NCBI GenBank assembly: GCA_030765055.1
Contig: CM060958.1
Location: 112,824,954 to 112,888,953 of the forward strand
From: Mantis religiosa
Taxonomy: Eukaryota; Arthropoda; Insecta; Mantodea; Mantidae
Direction: 5' to 3'
DNA length: 64,000 bases
Shown: positions 10,700-21,301 of the stretch, in pieces
Layout: each line of letters starts with the position of its first letter
How positions within the stretch are numbered: position 1 is the first letter of the stretch
Notes under the pieces: model-generated
Told to the model about the DNA's origin: nothing
The model's input: only the letters and a program-made list of their open reading frames with translations
Database searches by the model: none
Position numbers and translations under genes: made by a program

Positions 10700-11780
10700 C
10701 ACCTAGGAACACTGAGACGACATATAACTTGATATCAGAAAGAAATTAACATAAACAAACGAATAAATATAAATAAAAATAAATGACACATACCGGAATA
10801 GATATATGCCATAATGCTAGCATATACTCCGGAGACCGTCACAGTGACAAGGCCACTCTGCGAAGGTCAGTAAACTGCCTTTGTAATCCCTGTAAACAAA
10901 CAACCCTACTCTATTGCCTGTTTTGCCCTCAAGAAAAATTTGGAGCCTCACGGTCGAAAACCAACCCATTGTTAAAATCTCATGCGTGCTTCTGACAACA
11001 GGCTTTAAGATTTTGACCGACGCGCAGAACGCATGCTTCGGCGTAAATTTTTGCATGCGGACCGTTAGAGAAAGCATATCTGATATTAGGTCCGGAACTG
11101 GAAATTCTGGAAATTCTGATCGTAAGTGGGGATAGGTACCAACCAATGAAAAATAGATATTTGTTCATGTGATTTTGCAAACTCCAAGAAATACCAAGAG
11201 TGGGGGATAATTTAAAGTGATGGCGGAAAGTAGGTTTTTCTAGTAAGAACACTTCGGTCCTGTGATCTACGTGAGATGGACGCGTATTCGGCATCGCCTA
11301 ACAAGTAAACTTCTGCGCCATGCACCGAGACAAAGTTCCGTATTTAACAGTCGTTCCAGTGAGAGTTAGCGCAAATGGTAATATATAGGTAAGACGATAA
11401 ATATATCCAGTTCGACTACGCAGTGCTAGTGCCTCTGCACATCACAATATTGACAGTGACGCTAAACACAGCAACCACACGGACGACGACTTTACGGCGG
11501 CGAGTAAAGAAGCCTAAGGACAACAATAAACTTCTATCCATCAGATTCGAGGTGTCATCATTCAATCCACAACAAGTCAGGACGCACCCACTCCCTGAAG
11601 TGCAGTTCAGAGTTCTCATGTGGGAGCTACAAGTCATCTCCAACCGGTTACAATCTCCATCTCCTTATCCTCCGCACGCCACCAATACTTAATTGTGAGG
11701 CATTGAGCACAAGGGAGAGCTCGACGTAGTTCGCTACGGGCCGCACCACCTCAACCATAAACACTGTAGCAGCTGAGAGA
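10700..11780. other. Unassigned interior of the 9.65-12.06 kb element
   Basis: No protein or RNA that I recognise. An 89-codon plus frame at 11423-11692 is Thr/Arg-rich at its start with no motif. The block could be an insertion within the element. Confidence 0.4.
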
Positions 11781-12062
11781 TCTATTTGAACATGTCATCA
11801 ATGACATCCCAAGAGCAATAATCCAAAACGTATGTCGCTCTGTCCAAAGTCGTTGTTGGGAGAGTACTCTGGTGGGAGGTGCACACTTTGAACATGTACG
11901 GGCTTAAGATACGAAACACAACAAAAGTGTACTGCAGCATTTTGAACATATACAGACTTAAAACTTAGAACGCAACAAAAATTGTTCTTCTGTCTCATTT
12001 CGTTGCGGCGAAATAACAGATGAAAGAGTGTGTACATCAATTTGTGACACACTGTATTTGTA

Positions 12063-12740
12063 AAGGGCCTTTCAACAAGAATGACCTTCTTTAACATGTG
12101 ATAGATGCGCTATTATTGAGTTACAGCAGTCATTTTTTTCGTGTGGGTACAGTTATTTACAAATAGTCATGCAAGGCTACAGCTTTCAGCAATGCATAAA
12201 AATTGTCAACATTTATTATCAAAGTGTATGGAGAAAGATATCGGGCACCCATAAGGGACTGTCTTTTACCTCAATTTGATAGTATAGAAAACAGAAACAT
12301 CTGGTTCCAGCAAGGTTGTCCCACATCTCATACTGCTCTTGAAACAATCGATCTGTTGAAGAAGTTCAGAGGTATGGGCATTTCCCGAGGTGGTGATGCT
12401 AACTAGCCCCCGAGATCTGTGTTTTAACGCCGGTGGATAACTTCTTGTTATGTTATGTTAAATCTCTAGTTTGTGCCAACAGACCAGAAACAGTAAATGA
12501 TTTTATGAATGACAGCACGAATGTTATTTGCGATGTTGGACCTAATTTACGTTCTTCTGTAATTGCAAATTGGGTCAAACGTATAGGCGCAACCCAAGGA
12601 AGTCGCGGCGGTTACTAGTTGATGTTCTCTTCCACACGCAATGAATTATGTTCCAGAATTAAAATAAAATAAGCCTCTACCATTTATAGAACACACTTTA
12701 GTTAAGTTCAAAGATAGGACACTCTTGTTGAAAGACCCTT
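12063..12740 (+). mobile_element. 678-bp TIR transposon with transposase remnant
   Basis: TA-flanked inverted repeats: AAGGGCCTTTCAACAAGAAT at the left and its near complement ending at 12740. The interior keeps a transposase C-terminal half in two frames. The first (12203-12406) reads VYGERYRAPIRDCLLPQFD then ENRNIWFQQGCPTSHTA; the usual FQQDGA.SHTA motif has lost its catalytic Asp (QDG is now QGC). The second frame (12433-12618) covers ANRPETVNDFMNDSTNVIC. The N-terminus and first catalytic block are absent, so this is a dead or non-autonomous derivative. It lies immediately beside the right TIR of the preceding element. Confidence 0.8.
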
Positions 12741-13680
12741 TATTATATTTATTGAATTAATATACTCGAAGATTGTGATAGCTGAAGCCAGAACAATGTA
12801 TACAGTGAAGGTATGGGGCACATCAGAGATAGATACATAATTAGGCCAAATGTACGGATTGTTTTGTAAACAACTACTAGGGCTACCAAAATCGGTACCA
12901 AGAGAGGTGGCATTACTAGAGCTAGGTAATAAAAAGGAGAGGAATAATAATAGAGAGAATACTGAAATTTTGGTATAAGTGTATTAAAGGGCAAAAAGGG
13001 CAATAATTGAATATGTGCATGAAGCAACAAAAAGCATTACGAACACAAATAGTTGGTGGTCGGAATTCGGAAGAATGGTATCGAAGATAGGCATGGGAGA
13101 TATATGGAGAGCAGAGAAGTCAAATCATAGCGGTTTCTGGAAGGAAGTGAGAACCAGAGTACAAGGCAAAGATAGGCAGGAGATATGGGAAAGTATGGAA
13201 GAAAAGAAATATTTGAAACTTTATAAGCAATTAAAGACAGAATGGGGTAGGGTTGAGAATTAGTGAAGTAGGGGTAAGTGAATTTTGTGGAGATGAAGAA
13301 AGCACTGTTCATTGTCTGATAGAATGTAAGGAGTTAACAAATTGCAGGAGAAAAATATGGGATAAGAAATGGGACAGTGTGAGCGTTACATATTTTAACG
13401 GGGATGGGTGAAAAGAAAAGTACATATATAGGAGAATTCTTATATAGGTTAAGAGAAAAGTGAATTAGGCAAAAGAAGCGAAGGTCAAGAAGAAATGGTA
13501 ACAAGCTGCTCAAGAAAACCAAAGGCTTATGGCCAGGGAACTGAGTCAGCGAGTAAATCTCAGGCCAGCAATTTCATGTATTTCTACAGGATGTATAATA
13601 GTGATTGTTGGACGTTAAATTCATTGTAATGAAATTTTAATGGAAACTGTAAAAATATCAAATATCAAATTATGACAATA
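12741..13680 (+). pseudogene. LINE ORF2 C-terminal region (family K), plus-strand copy
   Basis: Translation gives MYGLFCKQLLGLPKS then PREVALLELG at 12850-12930, a WKEVRTRVQGKDRQ segment in the open frame 13015-13263, and after a stop and frame change a closing knuckle CGDEESTVHCLIECKEL at about 13285-13335. The same blocks occur on the minus strand at 36529-37430 and 7712-8590. The 3' UTR runs to about 13680. It is 5' truncated at or near the TIR element boundary at 12740, so that element may have inserted into it. Confidence 0.7.
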
Positions 13681-14279
13681 AACATACATTTGAAAGCTCA
13701 AATATATTATCCGAGAATAACCATATGCAATTGGTTAAGATAAGATTTATTTTCGTTCCTTATGGAATAAAAAGATGTGTGCATGATTATTTAAAGATAA
13801 ACATTGAAACTTACGTTAACTTCACGCTAAATTTCTTTAACACAAAACATAAACTTCAAATACTTAATTCATTTTATACTTTGTTTTATTTCATTGTAAT
13901 AATTTCCTGTTAATGATGTAATAATGACAGCTTCATGTTGTAAATTTAAGGTTAATGTTCTATTTTGATTGTTTTTGGCGAAGTGCTGTAATATATTTTG
14001 CCCTAATTTTTCTATCAGATTGGTGTGCTGTATTAACTCATGTTTAAGTATTGTATTTTTTAATTCAGATTTATTTAACCCTTTGTTACACAGTGGTATA
14101 TTAGGGTTAGATTTGATACATAAAAATATACAATTTTAAGACAAAAAACTTTAAATACTAGAAGGAAGAAATGATGTTTTAATCTAAGGAATATTAATTT
14201 AAACTATTTCAGACGTTTAAACACTGAGTTTATAAACATAATGAAGTTCTTATACTGATGTGGCTTCATTAGCAAATAT
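13681..14279. other. Unassigned AT-rich sequence
   Basis: No frame longer than 62 codons, no repeat identified. Confidence 0.5.
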
Positions 14280-15345
14280 GTGAGCGGAGCAGAAAATTCA
14301 GTTTCTAGAGAGTTTAGTTTGAATATTAATTCTTGTCTTTCTCTCCAAAAATGGGACAACAGAAAAGGAGATGAACCACAGTTTGAAATTCTTCACCACA
14401 CATGCACTCGGGGTTGGATGTTAAGTGAAAGCGTGATAAGTATTCACCAAATTTACCATGTCTACTTAAAAATTGTGTCAAAACAAAGTTTGGTACAAGA
14501 GTTTCACATTTTCCTCTGTCATATACACTAGGGAAAAGCAATATTTCTGTTAAACTTCCATTTGGAGTTGTTAGCCATTGTTGGTTCCATTCTTCAAGAA
14601 TATGTTGATGTATTATTCTCCTTACATTAGAAATAGGACATAAAGATTATGTCACAGGAAGATTGGATTCTACAGCCTTCTTAGCCAAGCATCAGCTTTC
14701 TCGTTACCTAAAATTCCACTGTGTCCTTTAAGCCATCCCATGCAAATATGTCCTGGATGGTTTTGAAGCAAGGTTCTGACTTCATGTGCTAATAAATTTA
14801 AATTTTATTTATCGTTAATAGCGAGTAGAGCTGATTGTAAATCACTAAGAATACGGGCACTGTTCCTATTAACAGTACACCATACTATAGATTCTTTAAT
14901 TGCTAAGAGTTCCGACTGGAATGCCGAAAATTCAGGTGTCAATTTAAACATGGGGTGAGTTAGTTCCGTTTGGATTTCGTAAACAACAAAAGCACATCCT
15001 CCTGCAGATATATTATCTTCAAATTGGTAACGCGCACCGTCTGTATATATGTAATAATCATGAAAATTACATATTTCCTTTGGACAGGTTACAAAATTTG
15101 ATTGGTGTCCTGCTGTGGTAGGATGCTCGGGGATTTGTAGTTTTAAGTGAGAGAGATAAGACGCACATTCAGGTTTATGTCTTAAATTCGTAATTTTTGG
15201 TAAACCAGTTAGAACCATAGGTTCGATGTTAGCTATAATCTGAGCTGCATTAGTGGAGATTGTACGATATCCTCGAATTATGCGAAGGAAGAATCCCCTT
15301 TGAAGGTTTCCTGGAGTTTGTAACAGTGTCTCCAATGTTTATATA
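14280..15345 (-). pseudogene. R1-like LINE: end of RT, RNase H and zinc knuckle
   Basis: The minus frame 15335-14805 (176 codons) starts at the end of the RT connection region (RGYRTISTNAAQIIAN, the .AYRT.ST.A. block of R1-like elements). It continues into an RNase H domain: YIYTDGARYQFEDN (first Asp), FSAFQSELLAIKES (Glu) and SARILSDLQSALLAI (second Asp). After a stop the domain ends with WLKGHSGILGNEKADAWL at about 14700-14770. A last frame (14541-14326) has FLSRHGKFGEYLSRF and the CMCGEEFQTVVHLLFCCP knuckle. The catalytic residues of RNase H are present, but the reading frame is broken at least twice. The RT proper is missing (5' truncation near 15345). Confidence 0.85.
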
Positions 15346-16229
15346 AAAATATAAAATGCTGGAAATAAGTATAAATATATTAGGATAGGTTTTGCAGATC
15401 CCCAGTCGAATCGAAGGAGCTACTATAGGAATAGAAGGAAAATTTACAGGTTATTCAACAAATGCATTAATAATATGAATTAAGTTTGATTCTAAGCGGT
15501 GAACAAGACTATGGCACTCGCGTCGAGCAGCTCTGCAGATTCAAACCATTTGCCTGAATATCAGCAGTAACAGAAAGTACATCTGGAAACGCAGTCGTAT
15601 TATGCTGGTATCATTAGCAAGAAGCTTGCAATTATTTAGGAATTTGTAATTATTTTTGCTCATTTGGGAAATTGCTGTATTAAGGACAGAGAGACTGCAG
15701 CAGTCTGCGGGTCTTAAGGTGGATGCTCTACGTGACGAGCGTATTAAGTAGACTCTTGCAGACTGAGTAATAAAACGGAAATATCCTTGTACATGTTAAG
15801 CAGACCTGTTGGACTACTCAAAGAACAGCTCGACCGAACCAACCCAGCAACACAATGTGAATATAACTTATTGATAGGTAAAAACTCTGACATTCTACAT
15901 CATTTGTCACTTAAGATGCACGAAGCATTACGTGTGATTCATGAAAGAGGTATCGTCATTTGGCTTGTAATTTTTGTTTTGAGGTGTAAGCACAACCACT
16001 TATATAAAAGTAATAACTCACGCACGTAAATACACACACATTAAATACATAAAATAGCAAAGCAAACAAATATATACATATATATTAATTTGTAACGATA
16101 ACTTCACTTATAAGAAGTGATGAATGTTTTCTTATAAATTGATTAGGATGGCGATTTCGTGAATATTTTATCCATATCTTCAGCCAGAGGCTTCAACAAT
16201 CCCGTTGTCCACATTACAGTCGTTATATG
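15346..16229. other. Unassigned sequence
   Basis: An 80-codon plus frame (15787-16029) has no recognised motif. No repeat ends seen. Confidence 0.5.
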
Positions 16230-16730
16230 TCACTATATTTTTGTCAGTACTACCAAAATCTGAAAATGAGTCAAATTTAAAAACAGAATCGACTGCCGGT
16301 ATTTCAAAAGTCATTATGCGATGTTTTTGTTTCTTTAAATAAATATCCTTTCCCATACCACTAAATCTATCGGACCATTTAATTGTTTTAATAATTTAAC
16401 TTTTGGATTTTTTTCATGATTCAATTATCAAAAATGATCTCCTACGACCGATTTATCAGTTTCCTTATACTTAATGGTACGAAAATGTTCTTTCCTTCTG
16501 GTTTCCAAATTAGGTTTTATTTTTCCAATACAAACCTTATCACAATCGAAACAACTAAATTGGTAAATACCAGATTTTTTATTATTAAGAATTTTATCTT
16601 TTTTAGAGAGATACAGTAACTGTTTAATACTATATTTATTTAGAAGAACTAAAGTTATACCAAGCTCTTTAGAAAAATTTAGAAAATGTTTATTAACCCA
16701 AGGATGGTAAGTGAATTTTTTTTAAATTAT
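16230..16730 (-). pseudogene. Penelope-like element: GIY-YIG endonuclease remnant
   Basis: The minus strand around 16430-16590 reads KKSGIYQFSCFDCDKVCIGK then ETRRKEHFRTIK: the GIY motif, a CX2C pair, CIG in place of YIG, and the Arg and Glu-His of the GIY-YIG fold. Upstream in the same frame (about 16600-16710) is HFLNFSKELGITLVLLNKYS. That corresponds to the linker between RT and endonuclease in Penelope-like elements, where a short hydrophobic stretch precedes the GIY block. A stop follows GDHF, and the remainder (LKQLNGPIDLVVWERIFI) is found after it. The RT domain was not recovered upstream. The Tyr-to-Cys change and the stop argue against activity. Confidence 0.75.
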
Positions 16731-17080
16731 AATCGTTTTATTTTTTTATTTTTAAGGGAATAAATATCATTAACAGCTTTCTGATATTTAAATTTTTATG
16801 TATAAAGTCTTTATTAAAGCCATATAAGATAAGTGAAGTTTTTATATTACAAATTATTATATTTGTATACACACATTATTTTAGGAATCGATTGTAAATA
16901 TTTTCATGAAATCCTTCCCCACAAAGTTAATTACATGAAAATGTGCATTATAATGAAGAATTTAATGGGTTAATCGAGATTTGAACCCTTTGGAACGTGG
17001 TATTGTTGCTGTTGTCAATAACTGACGGCAGGGGATTAGCCTATACCGTAGTTAGAAAATTACTGCTCCAGAAATTTGCG
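16731..17080. other. Very AT-rich sequence, possibly upstream part of the Penelope-like remnant
   Basis: No motif can be read with confidence on either strand. A decayed continuation of the Penelope-like element is possible by position only. Confidence 0.3.
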
Positions 17081-18025
17081 TTCCAACGATCCAAAAGCTT
17101 CCCTTTCCAGAATACCCCACTTCGTATTCGGGCCTATATATCGAGAGACACAAAAGCATCCAAACCGGCTGCGTGGTGCTTTGACTGTCTGCGACCTAGG
17201 CACTCATTGCCACCTGCCGCTATTATACAAAGACGGAGAGGGTACCAAGCAATAAGTAACTACGTCCAATACCTTGGAGTAAAATTGGTCAGAGGTTTGA
17301 CTTTCCGCCAGCACATCAGGGATCTCTCGGCTAGGGTGCAGGGAGTAATTGCTTTCCTGAACCCAATGCTGGGGTTGGGTTCTATGCCGGTTGGCCTGAA
17401 GTAGTACCTCTTCCGAGCGCTGGTAATCCCCGTGATGCAGATCTGGGGCACGGCCGCAGACAGCCGGCTGGCATGGCTTCAACGTGCATAGAATAGATGT
17501 CTACGGTACATCTATTATATGGGTCGCTCTTTCCCTACCAGGTTGCTTCACGAAGCCTCGGGTCTTCCTTACATAGAGGATGAAATTAGACATCGGGCGT
17601 CAAAATTTTACGAAGCTTTACCTACTCACAAAAGCGTCCTTGTTAGATCATTGGGGGATTATGACCGCACAAAATGTCCAGTTAGGCTGTTCCGGATACC
17701 CGCAAGGCTTGCGGGCACCCGAGATAACCTAGGAGCTTATCCTTACAGGAGCTCAGCTCCACATAATTCTTCTAAGCCGTTTGGCACCATAATGTTCAAC
17801 CAAAATTTAAATTTATGAAATAGAACACCAGGGTGCATGAGGTTTGGCATCCTTTCCTACACCGCGTGGAACATATAATTTATATTTCCTTGCATCAAAA
17901 TTCTTCCTAAGAACCTTAAACCCAACCTACAATATCCCGAAAAAGCCCTAACTGCGGTAGAACTCTTAACGGGTGGGCACGCAGTTAAAACCTTCTGGCT
18001 TTATACAGCCAGTCAGCACCACACT
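17080..18025 (+). pseudogene. Jockey-like LINE, 3' fragment (copy 1)
   Basis: From about 17250 the plus strand reads VQYLGVKLVRGLTFRQHIRD, then FLNPMLGLGSMPVGLK, a stop, LFRALVIPVM and, in frame 17519-17818, FPTRLLHEASGLPYIEDEIR. The same series occurs at 22154-22641 downstream of the jockey-like RT. The non-coding tail is also shared: a CTTAACGGGTGGGCACGCAG block occurs at about 17967 and about 22876, and AGCCAG-AGCACCACA ends both at about 18025 and 22935. This is a 5'-truncated, stop-containing copy of the same family. The 17080-17250 part is not clearly alignable. Confidence 0.75.
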
Positions 18026-18641
18026 AAAATAGTTGCTGAAACTTGCTACTGCCACTCCGTTTGGAACAATTTTAGGAAACCATCCATCACTCGCCATATT
18101 TAACGTTTAGAAATGCTGGCAATTTCCTGGCGGATATTTTGTTTTAATCCTTTAGGGGTGTGCGGATTTGTCTTGTAAACTTTATGCTTTAAGTTTTCCA
18201 GAGATATAAATTCCAGAATGTTAGCTCTGAGGACCAAAGGAACTACAAATATCTACAAATAATTCTGTCCTGAAATATATTTTCAATTGTTCTCATCGAA
18301 AGACTGGCTGTATTGAGCCGTTGCAGAGGCTTGTTGAAAACAAAACGTAAAACCACGCTCCTTACCTGTTAATTTTCTTTAAAAAAACGGTGGCAAAATT
18401 GTATTTACGTATATACGAGTGCCAGTGGGCCTGTAAATCTTTCGCCGCCTTTAAACGTAGTTCTTAAACTGTTGTGTGGTTTTATCCGCGCCATTTTATA
18501 ATAGCAGAGCGGCCACCAGTGCTATACCAGGGTTGCAAATTCCGCAGCCGCTAGTGGTGGCATCGAACTTTTGGCGCATTCCATGCAGAGAACTAAGGCA
18601 TAGCGCCTTAGCTTACTATCCCACGGCGCATGACTATATTA
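18026..18641. other. Unassigned sequence
   Basis: No recognised gene or repeat. It fills the gap between the jockey-like tail and mariner copy B. Confidence 0.5.
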
Positions 18642-19552
18642 CGACGGCTGTACTATCAAGAATGATCACAATTTTCTTTCACAACGTATCCTTACTCATC
18701 CTCATAATTTTGATGGTCCTTCTCAAAATAGTCTCCCCTGTAGGCGATGCACTTGTCTCAGCGTTTTTGCCAGTCTCCAAAGACATGCTGGAAACCATTT
18801 TTTGAAACATCGTTCAAAATCGCCCTCGCTGTCTTCACCACTGCTTCCAATGGATAATGCCTCCCACGAAGGCTTTCTTCAAGTAAGGGAATAGAAAAAA
18901 GTCACGTGGTGCTAAATCTGGACTATAGGGAGCGTAACGGATGCACTTCACGTTGATTTTTATAAGATATTCAGCAACAAGGAGGCAATATGCGGCAGCG
19001 CCTTATCGTGGTACAGCATCCAGCATGCTTCACGGAAATGTGGCCTTTTGCGCCTGATATGGACTTGCAATGTTTTCAAGACATCTCTGTAGTATTGTCC
19101 AGTTACTGATGTGTGTGCAGGTACAACATGTGATAAACCATTCCATGAATATCAAAGAATGAGATGCCCATAACTTTCCCAGCAGTAGCAACCACTTTTG
19201 CTTTTTGGGGGTTGATGATGAAGGAAATTTCCACACTGAGCTTTGTTGCTTGCTCTCAAGTTCAAAATGATGTAGTCAAGTGTCATCAGCAGTGATTACG
19301 TTTAAAAGAAACTCCGGATCTTCCTCTAACATCAACTTTAACTGCATGTTACCTCCATTGCAGCGGTAGGCGATACTGAAAATGTCTGAACTTGCCTGGT
19401 TCTCACAGGCTGAAACCAGGAGTGACAACAATAAAACTACTAACGCGTGTTTATTTCACATTAAGCTAACAGAATATAATGAGCCTGAATTTTAGTGCGA
19501 AACATTATGACCGTAAAAACATTATGATCATTCTTTATAAAACGGCCTTCAA
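18642..19552 (-). mobile_element. Non-autonomous mariner derivative (family M), copy B
   Basis: Degraded ends (CGACGGCTGTACTATCAAGA at the left; the right end reads TTCTTTATAAAACGGCCTTC) correspond to the family TIR, with TA at the left. The minus-strand interior matches copies A, C and D, including the FHEADW-type block and the same internal deletion joining the 5' UTR to the middle of the transposase. The only open stretch of note is 19236-19030. This is the most decayed of the five family M copies. Confidence 0.85.
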
Positions 19553-20381
19553 AGTTAATACTGATAGAAAAAGGCTTTGGGAGATACCAACACGCCCTTC
19601 GAAGAGCCTCGTCAAACTAGTTGCGTGTAATATAAAGGAGGAACAGATATAATTTTATACTTCTATCGGGAATAGGCTGAGACTGTGGGTCACGGAAAGT
19701 TTACTGTAGACTCCATAAAATCCATTTGGCTGCAATAGTGGTAAGGAAGAAAGACGTTAATAAAAGAGAGTCGTTAATTCAGTTTGCATTAATTTGAATT
19801 TCTAGCACTTGCAGCTTTTACGTTCCCTGAGCAAAGTGGGAGGACATTAAAGGGGTAGTGGCCCCAATGAATTAATTTGAGTCACTGATGCGTAGCGATG
19901 GTTGATCTGTAACCTTTAGTTACTAATGTCCAATTGGAATAATGTTCCAATAACTACCGTGCAATATACAGCTATTACTGGTCCATTAATCAGTCAAATA
20001 AACGCAAAAGATGAGCTGGAAAACAGTACTCCAGTCCAGAGCCGATTGAAATGTTTGCTGAACTCATTTAAACGTCGCGTCCGATACTAGGATTTTGATT
20101 TATCTATTAATGGATTCATAAAGTGGCTTCCAATATATAAACATGCTGATAAATTAACCCCTGTTTAGTGCTGATATAATATATTTTCCTTACCAGTTCA
20201 TCAGGTAGAGAAGGTATTGAATTCCACTAAATATATGAATACAAGGATTTCAATGGAAATACAGGCTTTGAGATCTATAAATCAGAAAAATAAGAAATAA
20301 AAGGCGAATAGCTTCATCCACCCTTTTTCTGTGATTTGTAGTGGCAGAAAGCAAAGAGAAAGGAGAGGAAAAATTAAAGTA
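19553..20381. other. Unassigned sequence
   Basis: Nothing recognised; no frame of note before the next mariner. Confidence 0.5.
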
Positions 20382-21299
20382 CGAGGGCTGTTCAATAAAG
20401 AATGATCACAATTTTTTTTTTTACAATGTACCTTTACTCATCCGCATAATTTTGATGGTCCTTCTCAAAATAGTCTCCCCTGAATGCGATGCACTTCTCC
20501 CAGCGTTTCTGCCAGTCTTCAAAGACATGCTGGAAACAAATTTTTGAGAGATCCTTCACAATTGCCTCCGCAGCCTTCACCACTGCTTCTGATGATGGAT
20601 AATGCCTCTCACGAAGGCGTTTCTTCAAGTTAGGTAATAGCAAAATGTCACAGGAGGCTAAATCCGGACTATAGGGAGGGTGAGGGATGCACTTCACGTT
20701 GATTTTTGCAACATATTCAGCAACAACATTGGCAATATGCAGCCGCACATTATCGTCGTGCAGCATCCAGTCTGCTTCATGGAAATGTCGTTTTTTGTGC
20801 CTGCTATGGACTTGCAATGTTTTCAGGACATCCCTGTAGTATTGTGGATTTACTGATGTGTGTGCAGGTACAACATGATGATAAACAATTCCATGAATAT
20901 CAAAAAAATGAGATGACCATAACTTTGCCAGCAGAAGCAACCAGTTTTGCTTTCTGGTGGGCTGGTGATAAAGGAGATTTCCACACTGAGCTTTGCTGTT
21001 TGCTCTCAGAATCAAAATTATGTACCTAAGTTACATCAGCAGTGATTACGTTTGAAAGGAACTCCGGATCTTCGTCTAACATCAACTTCAATTGCATGTT
21101 ATCTCCATTGCAGCGGTAGGCAATACTGAACATGTCTGAACTTCTCTGGTTCTCACAGGCGAAACCAGGAGTATCAACAATGAAACGAATACAACGTGTT
21201 TGTTTCACAATAAGCTAACAGAATATAATAAGATAGAATTTTAGTGCGAAAAATTATGGCCGTAAAAAATTATGATCATTCTTTATTGAACAGCCCTCG
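20382..21299 (-). mobile_element. Non-autonomous mariner derivative (family M), copy C
   Basis: Near-perfect TIRs (CGAGGGCTGTTCAATAAAGA at the left and its complement at the right) with TA on both sides. The minus strand has an uninterrupted 193-codon frame (21015-20434) covering the catalytic region. HDDNVRLHIANVVAEY carries the second catalytic Asp and YSPDLASCD the third, with 34 residues between them, as in DD34D mariners. The first-Asp block lies just upstream in another frame (VTADVT, where ADET is usual). The N-terminal DNA-binding domain is removed by the shared deletion. The right end abuts a jockey-like RT. Confidence 0.92.
20434..21015 (-). pseudogene. Mariner transposase C-terminal two thirds (copy C)
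   Basis: 193 codons, stop-free, with the second and third catalytic Asp and the KKRLRERHYPSSEAV tail typical of the family. It lacks the helix-turn-helix domains and the first catalytic Asp in frame, so it is a remnant despite the open frame. If translated it could at most give a DNA-binding-deficient fragment; no promoter or start context supports that. Confidence 0.85.
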
Positions 21300-21301
21300 T
21301 A

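Larger units (their letters stand above)
9653..12056 (+). mobile_element. Tc1/mariner-superfamily element with ~90-bp TIRs
   Basis: The left end (9653-9745) and the reverse complement of the right end (11960-12056) match over most of 90 bp, sharing AAATTGATGTA and GCAACGAAATGAGACAGAA. A decayed transposase gene (9820-10690, plus) lies in the left half. The right half has no recognised gene and includes a diverged tandem pair near 11885 and 11938 (TTTGAACAT followed by TACAG/GGGCTTAA). The pairing of these two ends as one element is inferred; a second, partly deleted copy could have supplied the right end. Confidence 0.65.

Noticed and set aside
20706..21029. Plus-strand 107-codon frame
   Set aside because: Shadow of mariner copy C, whose transposase motifs are on the minus strand.
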